The notes: generated by a model from the letters alone, not told the origin. Positions 31,920-39,918 are shown, counted from the stretch's first letter. The stretch: 40,381 bases of DNA from Bacteroidales bacterium (GCA_024401855.1 JAKSKH010000021.1:1-40381); one strand, 5' to 3'. Numbers and translations are program-made.

Positions 31920-33977
31920 ATGAAAAAAATATTTCTCTTTGTATCATTGCTCCTGGCACAGGCGACAGGTTCAGCAATTGAATTGAAAACGGTGCAGAAA
32001 TTCCCCCTCACCCAGCAACCGGAACTGCACTCCACAAATGGACTTGTAAGTTATTATTCCCATGGTGGCAGGGTGATGAATTTCGTAAATATAGAACGGG
32101 GAAAAGTCAATGGCACCATACAGGACATAAAAATTCTTCCAACCGGCACATCTTTCTATGCATTGTATTCGAACAGGAAACGTACCCCGTCATTGATTAC
32201 GGACAACCTGTCCGGCAAAGCAGTAATCTCAAAATTGAACGAGACCCACCCCTCATGTTTCTGCTTTTCAGCAGATGCTTCAATGATTCTGACCGCGGGG
32301 AATGACGGGAATATCCATGTATTTTCCATTTTGAACAACAAATTCAAAGAAATCAAGACATTGGAAGAACATGCCGTCTGCAGTTCCATGGCAATAAGTC
32401 ACAACAAATATTACGTTGTAACCTCTTCCGGCAATGAACTTCATATTTTCAATTACGATACGGCACAACTTCGATTTTCCAGGCATCTTGACGGGAAAGT
32501 AAAAGAGATAAGGTTCACATCCGACGACGCTGCAATGTATGTGCTTTGCGACAATTCGACCATTCATTCTTTTGAAACTGTCAATTTCAGCGAAATACAG
32601 AAAATCGGGAATCTCGGCGAGGCGATTTCCTTTGATGTTACAAGGGACGGAAAGTACATTGCAGTTGCAAGCTCCGACCATCAGATAACCGTCATCAATT
32701 CTTTTAACCAATCACAAAGGCAGTCACTTGAAATTCCGGAAGGCGGCATAAGCGGTATTTCTTTTGCCAAACTCAGGAATGGTTCTGAAAGACTGGCGTA
32801 CAACACAAAGGAGTCTCTTGTATTTTCGGAATTAACAGGATTGGAAGCCAATTATACCAAACTGTTGCAAGAAGAGCTGAACTACAGAATGAACACATGG
32901 ATGAAACAAATGCCAAATGAGAGCCTGGAAGAATACAATCTCCGCGTCAATGACTCCTCAATAAAGGCCCAGTCCGTTCTGTTCCAGCAGGAAATCGCAA
33001 CAAGACTTGCAAACCAATATTTCAACTTGCCCGAGTGTGAACTGGAAGGATATGATTATTCAAACCATATTCTCCCCATTTCCCTGGGAGATATGCAACA
33101 GATTTATCTTACAGTACCTCAAGAGGATCTGATGTCTTTCTCCAGCTCCGATTTCCTGGAATTCCGTGCTCCTGTCTATATCGTAAATGAAGCTGATGAA
33201 TTTGAGCTCGTATATGTGGAAGTTTTCAACAAACAGACGGGCAAACAATATGTATTCGACAACAGAGAGAGAAGAGCCCTTGATTTCCTGTCCCTTAATG
33301 AGAATTATGTTCCTTTGGAATTGATTCAGCTGTCCAGCATGCAGGAAAACAAGCTTAAAGACATAAAGGAAAGCGTAATTGAGGAGTCAATGAATAAAAG
33401 CATTATTTCCTCCCATACCAAAGTGAATGTCCAGACAAATATTGCTAGCGACACTGATGCTGACGGTAAAAAAATAATCATTTTCTCTGTATCCATGGAC
33501 TATGTGGTAGACCGGGAATATTCAGAAAAGGAAGACTACCCTTCCGGACATTATCGCGTGGAAGAATCAGGAGCGGCAACTGCATTGTGCAACATAATAT
33601 CCAAGGCATTTACCGATGAATTCGGCAAATACATAAAAGAAGGGAAAAAGGTTACCGTCAGTGTGAACGGAGCAGCCGATGCGTCAGCAATAAGGAATGC
33701 CCTCTCTTACGATGGCTGTTATGGAGATTTCTTTGAATATCCCGCCTATGACAATGGTGTCTTGTGTGAAGTTACTGTAGATTCCAAGAAAGGAATAAAA
33801 ACAAACGATGAACTTGCCTTCATCCGTGCAGCAGGATTAAAGGAAGAAATCTGCAAGAGGATTGAGGGTTTGGACAAGATGAACAGTTCCTTCATTTATA
33901 ACATCCACGTTTCGGATTCTGTAGGTTCGGAACACAGACGTGTATCCGTTTCCTTCAGCTTCCCGGACGCATTCTGA
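31920..33977 (+). CDS. Exported propeller-like protein with an OmpA-like C-terminal domain
   Basis: 685 residues. A signal peptide ends near GSA (17-19). Residues ~30-300 look like a WD40-type propeller (repeat cores FSADASMILTAGNDGNIHVF, ISHNKYYVVTSSGNELHIF, FDVTRDGKYIAVASSDHQIT). A helical linker with YNLRVNDSSIKAQSVLFQQE follows, then a beta-rich part and a C-terminal segment, ~490-685, that resembles an OmpA-like peptidoglycan-binding fold: VTVSVNGAADASAIRNAL, DELAFIRAAGLKEEI, and the end EHRRVSVSFSFPDAF. Its base composition is more AT-rich than the preceding glycan genes, so it may have a different history. Function unknown; it may link a periplasmic sensor to the cell wall. Confidence 0.6.
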   Translation: MKKIFLFVSLLLAQATGSAIELKTVQKFPLTQQPELHSTNGLVSYYSHGGRVMNFVNIERGKVNGTIQDIKILPTGTSFYALYSNRKRTPSLITDNLSGKAVISKLNETHPSCFCFSADASMILTAGNDGNIHVFSILNNKFKEIKTLEEHAVCSSMAISHNKYYVVTSSGNELHIFNYDTAQLRFSRHLDGKVKEIRFTSDDAAMYVLCDNSTIHSFETVNFSEIQKIGNLGEAISFDVTRDGKYIAVASSDHQITVINSFNQSQRQSLEIPEGGISGISFAKLRNGSERLAYNTKESLVFSELTGLEANYTKLLQEELNYRMNTWMKQMPNESLEEYNLRVNDSSIKAQSVLFQQEIATRLANQYFNLPECELEGYDYSNHILPISLGDMQQIYLTVPQEDLMSFSSSDFLEFRAPVYIVNEADEFELVYVEVFNKQTGKQYVFDNRERRALDFLSLNENYVPLELIQLSSMQENKLKDIKESVIEESMNKSIISSHTKVNVQTNIASDTDADGKKIIIFSVSMDYVVDREYSEKEDYPSGHYRVEESGAATALCNIISKAFTDEFGKYIKEGKKVTVSVNGAADASAIRNALSYDGCYGDFFEYPAYDNGVLCEVTVDSKKGIKTNDELAFIRAAGLKEEICKRIEGLDKMNSSFIYNIHVSDSVGSEHRRVSVSFSFPDAF

Positions 33978-34068
33978 CAGATACAGAGTTACACACATCT
34001 ACGTCATTCCGGACGAAAGAACGTCATTCCTGTATTTCTTGGAGACAGAGAGGCGTAATAAAAGCGGT

Positions 34069-36405
34069 TCAGAGAAGAGAACTGCCGGCAACTCCCCAGC
34101 CGGAAGGACGGTCTCCCATCCACAGTTCCAGAGTTCCTCCCGCAGCTATGGCGCTGTAGTCGATAAAGGTGCTTTCGAGCGGTTCTCCGTTCAATGCAGC
34201 TTTTTGGATATAGATGTTGGCGCCGCTGTCGTCATGTGCTATAATGGTGAACTTTTCACCTGAATGATAGACCGGGTCAAGAGTGAACTCGACCTTGCTG
34301 AACACGGGGCTTGTAATCTCCATTACGGTGTTTCCGGGGCACGAGGGATGAATCCCCGATGCGGCAAGTACATACCATGCCGACATCTGGCCGCAGTCCT
34401 CGTTTCCGCAGAGGCCCTCAACTGCATTGAAATAAGCGTTCTTGCAGATAGTGCGGGTCCATTTCTGAGTCTCCGAAGGCACTCCAAGCCTGTTGAAAAG
34501 GAACGGGACGAAGTGCACAGGTTCATTGGCGTGGTTGTAATACCGGTTCCACTGAAAGTTCAGAGGAGTATTGCCGAAGAAGAGCTCAAGTTCCTCAAGG
34601 GCCTTCCCGCGTCCGCCTATAAGCTCGAAGAGACCGTCGATATCCTGAGGTACGAACCAGCTCTGCTGGAAAGGATTGCACTCGGTGCATCCGTAGAATT
34701 CCTGAAGGCGTCCATCCTCGGGAAGTTCGATAAAGCTTCCATCCGCGTTCCTGGGGCGGAACCAGCCGGTTTCGCTGTCGTAGAGGTTGCGCCATGCCTG
34801 ACTCTTTGCCAGATATTTCTTCTCGCCATCGGCATCACCGCAAGCGGCGGCAAGCTTGCTGGTACACCAGTCAGTGTATGCGTACTCGAAGGTGCTGGAT
34901 ATGCTTAAATCGCCGGGGGTATAACCAAGTTCTCCGTTCCCGTTGACTTCGGAACTGGTCCTTGATATCCGGTAGGCCTTTTCAAGGTCAAAGCTGCGTA
35001 TCCCCTTGGCCCATGCATCGGCAACTACGCTGACTGCGGGATTCCCGAGCATGCATCCTGAATATGAGTTGAGAAGCTCCCACCTCTCAAAGTAGCCGCG
35101 TCCGCTCTCCTCCGCCATTGTAATGAGCGAGTTGATAAGGTCGCTGTTGACCTGGGGGTTGATGATTGCATCGAGGGGCAGAAGGCTTCTGAAGACATCC
35201 CAGCCGCTGAACACGGTGCGCTTCACGAAGCTGTCATCAGCCTTATGGACCTTGAGGTCGCCTCCGATGTATCTGCCGTCGACATCTTCATAGATGCGGG
35301 GATCTATCATCGTATGGTAAAGAGCTGTGTAGAATATGGTCTTGTCCTCGTCGGAACCGCCTTCGACCCTGACCTTGGCAAGTTCACGGTCCCACATTGC
35401 AACAGCCTCGGAGTGTATGGTATCGAAGTCCTTACCGGCCAGTTCGGCGTTGAAGTTCCTTCTTGCACCGTCAAGGTCGACAAATGAGATTGCGGTGTTC
35501 ATGCTTACCTGCTCGCCCTCGGCTGTGGGGAATTCGGCGTAGAAACCTATATGCTTTCCTTCAAGTTCAGGCTCGCCGGTTATTATTCGCGCCTGTGCGA
35601 CTCTCTCAAGATAAGGTTTGCTGACGACATCGGCATTATGCCTTGAAAAATTTTCAGGAATGTCGGCAGACCAGAAACCATATGAAGCGAAAGGCTTGCT
35701 GAATTCGGCGTGGAAAAAGACGGTGTAGTCGGTGTTGCCTTGACCGTCACCCCAGCCTCCGCAGTCAGGGGTGCAGCGCATCCAGCCCTCCACTGTATGG
35801 TCATCAAGCACCTTGACCCACTGCATGGCGGAGCAGCCTCCCACACGGCGGGCGAGGTCAATCTGTATGCGGGAAGCCCCGTCCTCGGGATATGTGAAAC
35901 GGAGCACGCCACCATGGGGGGATGCAGTCGCTTCAGCATGGATTGAATAGTCGGTAAGGTCCACGGCATAGTAACCGGCAGAAGCCGTCTCGGTGGACTT
36001 GTCGTAAGCCGAGCGCCAGCCTTTCACGCTGCCGTCAACAAGGCCCGCAAGAGTATACATCTTGCCGTTCGTGGGCATGGTAAGCAGGTTTCCGAGATCA
36101 CCATACCATCCGATACCGCTCATCTGTGTGAAGGCAAAACCTTCCATGGTGGTTATCTCGCTGCTATAGCCCGGGCCGTTGTCTCCTCCTGTCACGTTGT
36201 TCGGGCTTACCTGGGACATTCCAAAAGGCGTAGCAGCGCCGGGAAAGGTCTTTCCAAGACCATGATAGACACCGGCGGCGTCAATGGATGTGGATGCCCC
36301 GATAAATGGGTTAACATATCGGGAAAGGCCCTGTTCCACCCTTGGCGAACAGGCTATAGTGGCAGACATCACGGCTGCGGCGGCTATTGATTTCAGTGGT
36401 CTCAT
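34069..36405 (-). CDS. GH92 alpha-mannosidase lipoprotein
   Basis: 778 residues. The lipoprotein signal MRPLKSIAAAAVMSATIAC puts Cys at 19. GH92 features in order: YVNPFIGASTS, GAATPFGMSQVSPN, a beta-sandwich N-terminal domain to ~290, then an (alpha/alpha)6 barrel with HTMIDPRIYEDVDGRY, FSGWDVFRSLLPL, YGCTECNPFQQSWFVPQD, YNHANEPVHF and GLCGNEDCGQMSAWYVLAASG near 680. These calcium-dependent exo-enzymes remove terminal mannose from host-type or yeast N-glycans. The Gly before NP/NxWQ is usually EGN; here it is ECN, a change beside the presumed acid Glu. It is a single-gene unit at the end of the glycan region, convergent with the propeller gene. Confidence 0.9.
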   Translation of the reverse strand: MRPLKSIAAAAVMSATIACSPRVEQGLSRYVNPFIGASTSIDAAGVYHGLGKTFPGAATPFGMSQVSPNNVTGGDNGPGYSSEITTMEGFAFTQMSGIGWYGDLGNLLTMPTNGKMYTLAGLVDGSVKGWRSAYDKSTETASAGYYAVDLTDYSIHAEATASPHGGVLRFTYPEDGASRIQIDLARRVGGCSAMQWVKVLDDHTVEGWMRCTPDCGGWGDGQGNTDYTVFFHAEFSKPFASYGFWSADIPENFSRHNADVVSKPYLERVAQARIITGEPELEGKHIGFYAEFPTAEGEQVSMNTAISFVDLDGARRNFNAELAGKDFDTIHSEAVAMWDRELAKVRVEGGSDEDKTIFYTALYHTMIDPRIYEDVDGRYIGGDLKVHKADDSFVKRTVFSGWDVFRSLLPLDAIINPQVNSDLINSLITMAEESGRGYFERWELLNSYSGCMLGNPAVSVVADAWAKGIRSFDLEKAYRISRTSSEVNGNGELGYTPGDLSISSTFEYAYTDWCTSKLAAACGDADGEKKYLAKSQAWRNLYDSETGWFRPRNADGSFIELPEDGRLQEFYGCTECNPFQQSWFVPQDIDGLFELIGGRGKALEELELFFGNTPLNFQWNRYYNHANEPVHFVPFLFNRLGVPSETQKWTRTICKNAYFNAVEGLCGNEDCGQMSAWYVLAASGIHPSCPGNTVMEITSPVFSKVEFTLDPVYHSGEKFTIIAHDDSGANIYIQKAALNGEPLESTFIDYSAIAAGGTLELWMGDRPSGWGVAGSSLL

Positions 36406-36444
36406 TTGCGTTTCTTTAAGAAGGATGTTTCCGGACGCAGCATC
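36406..36444. other. Short spacer with no recognisable signal
   Basis: These bases lie directly upstream of the GH92 gene. I see no TAnnTTTG box on the minus strand, so the mannosidase promoter may lie further upstream, in or beyond the decayed ATPase remains. Confidence 0.4.
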
Positions 36445-36776
36445 TTATTTCAGTCCTGTTAAATCCAGAGTATAGATCTGTTCCTTGGGCACGGGATGGC
36501 TATGGATGAACATCAACATATAGATAGGAAGATATGTTCTCTTGTCCTTGATGGAAAGGTTGTCATTGCAAAGGACATATGCCTCAGGAATATCGTAGTT
36601 GTAGACATTCTGCACATTGTTCAGGGCATTATGCCGTTCATAGTCTTTGCCGGACTTTACCTCTAATCGTTAGAGTCGAGATAGGCCTGCACCGCAGCCG
36701 GCATGCCTCCCAAATCCAATACTGATTTTACTACTTTCCTACATTTTTCCAAGGCAAAATAGGCAAATACTGACAC
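36445..36776 (-). pseudogene. Decayed AAA ATPase of the DUF4143 type
   Basis: Two in-frame pieces on the minus strand give protein pieces typical of the large Bacteroidota ATP-binding AAA family. The upstream piece (36663-36776) ends LDLGGMPAAVQAYLDSND and then a stop. The downstream piece (36445-36669), in another frame, reads LEVKSGKDYERHNALNNV, NYDIPEAYVLCNDNLSIK, TYLPIYMLMF and ends DLTGLK-stop. In intact members about a hundred or more residues lie between these, and a full P-loop domain lies before them; here both are lost. The remains are thus a deleted, frame-shifted relic of a widespread, rapidly turned-over family. Identification rests on motif memory. Confidence 0.7.
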
Positions 36777-36811
36777 TTATCCAACTTTTATAAAGATAAC
36801 CGTGAAATATA

Positions 36812-37011
36812 TTACGAGTTGTCGGGAAGATATATCCCCAATGTCAGCCCTACTGCCGCCTCGCCCAGTATGAGAGCGGCCAGTATTGTGGCCACTCGGA
36901 TTGCAATTCCACATATATAACATGCCTCCGACAATAAAGGTGACGTCAACCTGTTATAATCTTCTAAATTTCGTATGGAATGGATTGTCAGATTAACTCT
37001 ATCCGGTCATC
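36812..37011 (-). other. Open frame encoding one hydrophobic segment, possibly a remnant
   Basis: The minus strand reads LEDYNRLTSPLLSEACYI, then a very hydrophobic stretch AIRVATILAALILGEAAVGL and TLGIYLPDNS-stop at 36812. There is no Met start and the frame opens just after a stop near 37011. The Ala- and Leu-rich helix looks like a true membrane segment, so this may be the end of a lost membrane protein gene, but chance is possible. The rest of this gap shows nothing else that I can read. Confidence 0.25.
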
Positions 37012-37034
37012 AGATATGCCTAGGGGATGTAAAA

Positions 37035-37065
37035 TCAATAACTCGCAAGATTTGCGAGTTATTGA
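37035..37065 (-). terminator. Perfect 14-base stem hairpin, probable terminator of the third sigma operon
   Basis: TCAATAACTCGCAA (37035-37048) and TTGCGAGTTATTGA (37052-37065) are perfectly complementary around a three-base loop. On the minus strand the hairpin is followed by TTTTAC. It lies 67 bases after the last gene of the 38398-37132 operon. The T tract is short, so termination may be moderate. Confidence 0.5.
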
Positions 37066-37131
37066 ACGCATTGCACAAATGCCTTCTGGAACTTTTTCAA
37101 CAGCGAGCCTTTGGAGTAGCCCCTCCAGATG

Positions 37132-37524
37132 TCAACAATGTATGCTCCATTCATTGGAATTCATGAGAGGTAATGACCCGAGGATAAAGCTGAATGAAGC
37201 CAGGAGGATCAGGAGCATATCCCTATGTTCAGTGTAGAACAGAGTAAACTCCGGGAGCTTCCTGTTCATGAGCACAAAGTCCTCCATATCATTCACGGCA
37301 AGGGGATGGAACAGCACTATGCTCATGAGAGCGCATCCTGTCAGCAAACCGACAATGAAACAACAGACAGAGACCGTCATATGGAGGCGGCTCATCCGGT
37401 CCTGCTCCGATCTCACCGTATCTATTACATCCATCTTATCGGAAATCCCGGTCATTATGCGTTCGGCACTGACTTCGGGAGTGAAACTCCTGAAGAGCTC
37501 CTCTATTTCTTTGTCCTTATTCAT
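37132..37524 (-). CDS. Probable anti-sigma or partner membrane protein
   Basis: 130 residues. A soluble N-terminal part with MNKDKEIEELFRSFTPEVSAERIM is followed by two membrane helices at about 49-70 (VSVCCFIVGLLTGCALMSIV) and 102-121 (MLLILLASFSFILGSLPLM). The first ~45 residues face the cytoplasm and could hold the sigma factor. It overlaps the sigma gene by 8 bases (ATGAATAA). No ASD/ZAS or FecR motif can be seen, so the role rests on position. The final ten residues lie over a second frame of unclear meaning. Confidence 0.6.
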   Translation of the reverse strand: MNKDKEIEELFRSFTPEVSAERIMTGISDKMDVIDTVRSEQDRMSRLHMTVSVCCFIVGLLTGCALMSIVLFHPLAVNDMEDFVLMNRKLPEFTLFYTEHRDMLLILLASFSFILGSLPLMNSNEWSIHC

Positions 37525-37996
37525 CTGTCATTCTTTCTTTCAGGTGATTCCTGCCTCTGTTCAAATAGGACTTGACTGTTCCTATGGGCTTACGCATTAC
37601 TATCGCAATGTCGATTATTTTCATTCCCTCCATGTAGAACAGCAGTATTGCTGTCTTCTCATTCAAAGGAAGTTCTTCAATAGCTGCGTACAATCTCTCA
37701 AACTCCATGCGGCCGAGGCTCTCTGTGCCCCCTATATCGGTTGCGGCATCCAACGATTCGGTGGGGAGACGCCTCTTTCGTTTACGGTCAATGAAGCTGT
37801 TGTATGCAATTCTGTACAGCCATGTCGAAAATTTGAATTTCTCTACATAACCTCTGTATGACAGGTACGCTTTCAACGAAGTCTCCTGTGCGAGGTCCTC
37901 AGCTTCAGGATAATTGCCGTCACAAAGAACCAGGAGAAACTTTAACAGTCCCTCCTGTTCTTTTTCGAGCAACATTATGAAGCGTTCACGTGTCAT
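37517..37996 (-). CDS. ECF RNA polymerase sigma factor
   Basis: 159 residues. Region 2: LLKFLLVLCDGNYPEAEDLAQ, ETSLKAYLSYRGYVEKFKFS, TWLYRIAYNSFIDRKRKRRL. Region 4: ELPLNEKTAILLFYMEGMKI, IDIAIVMRKPIGTVKSYLNRG. It follows the DUF6249 gene with no gap (TAGATG) and overlaps the next gene by 8 bases. The ECF-type promoter 38449-38476 heads the operon, so the factor may activate its own synthesis. It is the third ECF sigma gene in the window; the three are not close in sequence. Confidence 0.87.
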   Translation of the reverse strand: MTRERFIMLLEKEQEGLLKFLLVLCDGNYPEAEDLAQETSLKAYLSYRGYVEKFKFSTWLYRIAYNSFIDRKRKRRLPTESLDAATDIGGTESLGRMEFERLYAAIEELPLNEKTAILLFYMEGMKIIDIAIVMRKPIGTVKSYLNRGRNHLKERMTDE

Positions 37997-38398
37997 CTAG
38001 TCCTTAAGTATCTTCTTTCCCTTGAAGTAACCAAGAAGCAGCGAAGCACCGATGGCAATAAGGAGTGCGCATGGTATAACCCCATCTTTAGGGAAACTGC
38101 CTTGTGAAGCACCCCCGATTATAATTATAGTAGAGGCAAGTGCTGCAAATATGCTTACACCTGCTCCACAGACAAGAAGCGCAAGCAGTGTATACTTACT
38201 TTCCGATTTGTGCGGTTTGTCCGAGCGTAACAGCTCCGGGTCAATTGTCTGTCCCTTCTCCAAAGCGGACAATATTATGTTTGTCTTCCTTTCTCCCTCT
38301 TTCTTTTTGAACCACATTACAATTGATACAAATCCAAGAACGAAAAAGATGACCGCTATGAAGGTCAATAGATTGCAAATTTGATAATTCATATTCAA
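37997..38398 (-). CDS. DUF6249-type membrane protein
   Basis: 133 residues. Three hydrophobic stretches: about 9-29 (LLTFIAVIFFVLGFVSIVMW), 70-93 (LLALLVCGAGVSIFAALAST) and 106-123 (CALLIAIGASLLLGYF), with a basic loop KKKEGERKTN and a segment IILSALEKGQTIDPELLRS between. This matches DUF6249, a small Bacteroidota inner-membrane family that regularly heads ECF sigma operons. Its role, perhaps in sensing or in holding the sigma or anti-sigma factor, is unknown. The ATG used (38396-38398) has a second ATG two codons later. It directly abuts the sigma start. Confidence 0.72.
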   Translation of the reverse strand: MNMNYQICNLLTFIAVIFFVLGFVSIVMWFKKKEGERKTNIILSALEKGQTIDPELLRSDKPHKSESKYTLLALLVCGAGVSIFAALASTIIIIGGASQGSFPKDGVIPCALLIAIGASLLLGYFKGKKILKD

Positions 38399-38448
38399 TG
38401 TTCCTTTAAAGTAAGTAAAAATATAAAATTCGAGGCGTCTCTGCTTGT

Positions 38449-38476
38449 TAAACGAAAACAGAGTATAAAAGGTTGC
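38449..38476 (-). promoter_or_regulatory. ECF-type promoter GCAACC-N16-CGTTTA
   Basis: On the minus strand GCAACC (38471-38476) is followed after 16 bases by CGTTTA (38449-38454), the arrangement I know from self-controlled ECF sigma genes in Bacteroidales (GCAACCTTTT ... CGTCTA). The DUF6249 start is 50 bases downstream. A TATATTTT at 38417-38424 could be an additional housekeeping box. Confidence 0.5.
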
Positions 38477-38522
38477 AAAGAGGTAAAAGGAACAACAGGA
38501 TTACCGTTCCAACCGAACCATC

Positions 38523-38711
38523 CTATTGAAGCGATGGAGAGTTTCCTTCTTCAACAGCAATAAGTTCTTTCAACTGCTCCACCGTGAACGCTGTGTGTAC
38601 TCATCTCGGGATACCTTTGCGAAATACTGATAAGTCGGGCCATAGGCCTTATGGTCGACTCTCCCAAAAATAATTCATTATAACCTCTTCTTTCTTTGTC
38701 AGTTTCTTCAT
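38523..38711 (-). pseudogene. Decayed BlaI/MecI-type repressor gene
   Basis: From ATG 38709-38711 the minus strand reads MKKLTKKEEVIMNYFWESRP then a stop, the start of a BlaI/MecI/CopY winged-helix protein. A second piece in another frame reads TYQYFAKVSRDEYTQR, a stretch found near the C-terminus of such proteins, and back in the first frame FTVEQLKELIAVEEGN, their usual end. The bulk of the DNA-binding domain (about 60 residues or more) and further pieces are missing. This is a relic with at least two internal deletions. No M56-type sensor partner gene follows. Its promoter remains visible upstream. Confidence 0.7.
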
Positions 38712-38731
38712 AATCACGAACAGTTGTTTCG

Positions 38732-38761
38732 CAAATACAACTAATTGTTTTAGCCATACAA
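38732..38761 (-). promoter_or_regulatory. Promoter TTG-N19-TGTATTTG of the decayed repressor
   Basis: TTG (38759-38761, minus strand) precedes TGTATTTG (38732-38739) by exactly 19 bases. The second element departs from TAnnTTTG at one place. ACAA-CTAA-TTGT (38737-38748) overlaps the box and could have been an operator. Confidence 0.4.
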
Positions 38762-39018
38762 TTATTTAATTTAGTTATTCACTTAAAAATATTAGATACA
38801 AAAGAATTTGCTTGAACGTTGATTGCGGTTATGGTTCATGTTGAAACTGTCACGAATCCAGTCTACATGAACCCCCGCTGTATGGCTATAGGAGAATCAC
38901 AACTGTCAACTGGAGCTTCACAGAGGGGCTCAGTTAACAACGATGTGCCACCTACGACAGTGAGAGGCGACATCCTGTCAACTGCCCAAATGTCTAAACA
39001 TCCACATATATAGACAGC
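38762..39018. other. Gap with no gene seen
   Basis: This gap between the repressor relic and the HUH gene carries a 64-codon open frame on the plus strand (38819-39013) that resembles no known protein and has no start signal. CTGTCAACTG occurs twice (38901-38910 and 38973-38982). I find no strong palindrome of the REP kind. Confidence 0.35.
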
Positions 39019-39918
39019 TTATTTGATATATTCACCCAGTTCTGTCTCAGGTAGTTTTGTAAGCATGGATATCTGACGCAGAGAGAATGAATACCGTTTT
39101 CGCAGAGCCCTTGCAAGGATTATTCTCTGCTGTGGAGTAATGTGCCTTGTCCCTTTTCTTCCAAACAACTCCATTGTAATTGTTTCGCAAAGCCACCTTG
39201 CCTCCAGATCGTCAATAATGACACCACGCACCAACGCCATCTTGTCCTGCACCACACTGTACTTGTCTTTTCCGGACGACATGAATACCCGGTAACAGTT
39301 GTGCGTTATGTAAATGCCTTCAAAACGGCTGACATCCACATAGTTGGAAGGGAGGATGTAACCATTGCAAACAAGCCAGTCTTCGGGAATGCGAGAGGTC
39401 GATCCGCAGACAATCTGCTTCTGTCTCTCCTTAAGGTCCCCGAATCTAAGAGGTTTGCAAACCACCCCTTCGTCATCCACCAGCCACGGCAGGACGGATT
39501 TCTCCGAGCGGAAATACAAGGGACCGCTACCGTAAAGATAATCGTACGGCATTACCGGCTTGCCATCCTTTGTAGCCTGAATGATGGTATACATAGCAAC
39601 ATTGCGAAGATAGGACGGATCTGACACCTCATAAAGTTCACAACGGAACTTCACACCATCAAGCGAACCACGTCGCCTGGATATACATCTTACAGAAATG
39701 TCCACATAATATGACTTGAACTTCAGACAATCGTCATATTCGCCCCAAAGCAGAACATGAGGGTGTGACTCCTCAACAGAAAACGCGACCACAATGGCTC
39801 CGGTCAACGAACAGCAAAGGCCGACACGATTGAATGCCGCTTTCATCTCGTCTTTATTGGTAATGAAATTGCGGGCGTCAGCCCCGTTCGCGAACAGATG
39901 GTAGTACTTCTTCTCCAT
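39019..39918 (-). CDS. HUH-type single-strand nuclease/transposase-like protein (REP-associated tyrosine transposase-like)
   Basis: 299 residues. The N-terminal ~140 residues resemble the Y1/IS200-type nuclease fold: KYYHLFANGA, LTGAIVVAFSVEESHPHVLL with the metal-binding H52-x-H54, and AMYTIIQAT with Y110 in the position of the catalytic Tyr, then DYLYGSGPLYF in place of the usual YPWSSYRYY. The C-terminus, ~255-299 (ITPQQRIILARALRKRYSFS, LRQISMLTKLPETELGEYI), looks like an HTH of the DnaA-like type carried by RAYTs. No second copy, terminal inverted repeats or REP elements are seen, so it may be domesticated. Family assignment is by motif only; a chromosomal role is an inference. Confidence 0.6.
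   Translation of the reverse strand: MEKKYYHLFANGADARNFITNKDEMKAAFNRVGLCCSLTGAIVVAFSVEESHPHVLLWGEYDDCLKFKSYYVDISVRCISRRRGSLDGVKFRCELYEVSDPSYLRNVAMYTIIQATKDGKPVMPYDYLYGSGPLYFRSEKSVLPWLVDDEGVVCKPLRFGDLKERQKQIVCGSTSRIPEDWLVCNGYILPSNYVDVSRFEGIYITHNCYRVFMSSGKDKYSVVQDKMALVRGVIIDDLEARWLCETITMELFGRKGTRHITPQQRIILARALRKRYSFSLRQISMLTKLPETELGEYIK

Noticed and set aside
34001-34030. Direct repeat ACGTCATTCC (34001-34010 and 34021-34030)
   Set aside because: Ten bases, two copies, no further structure; too short to call a target duplication or operator.
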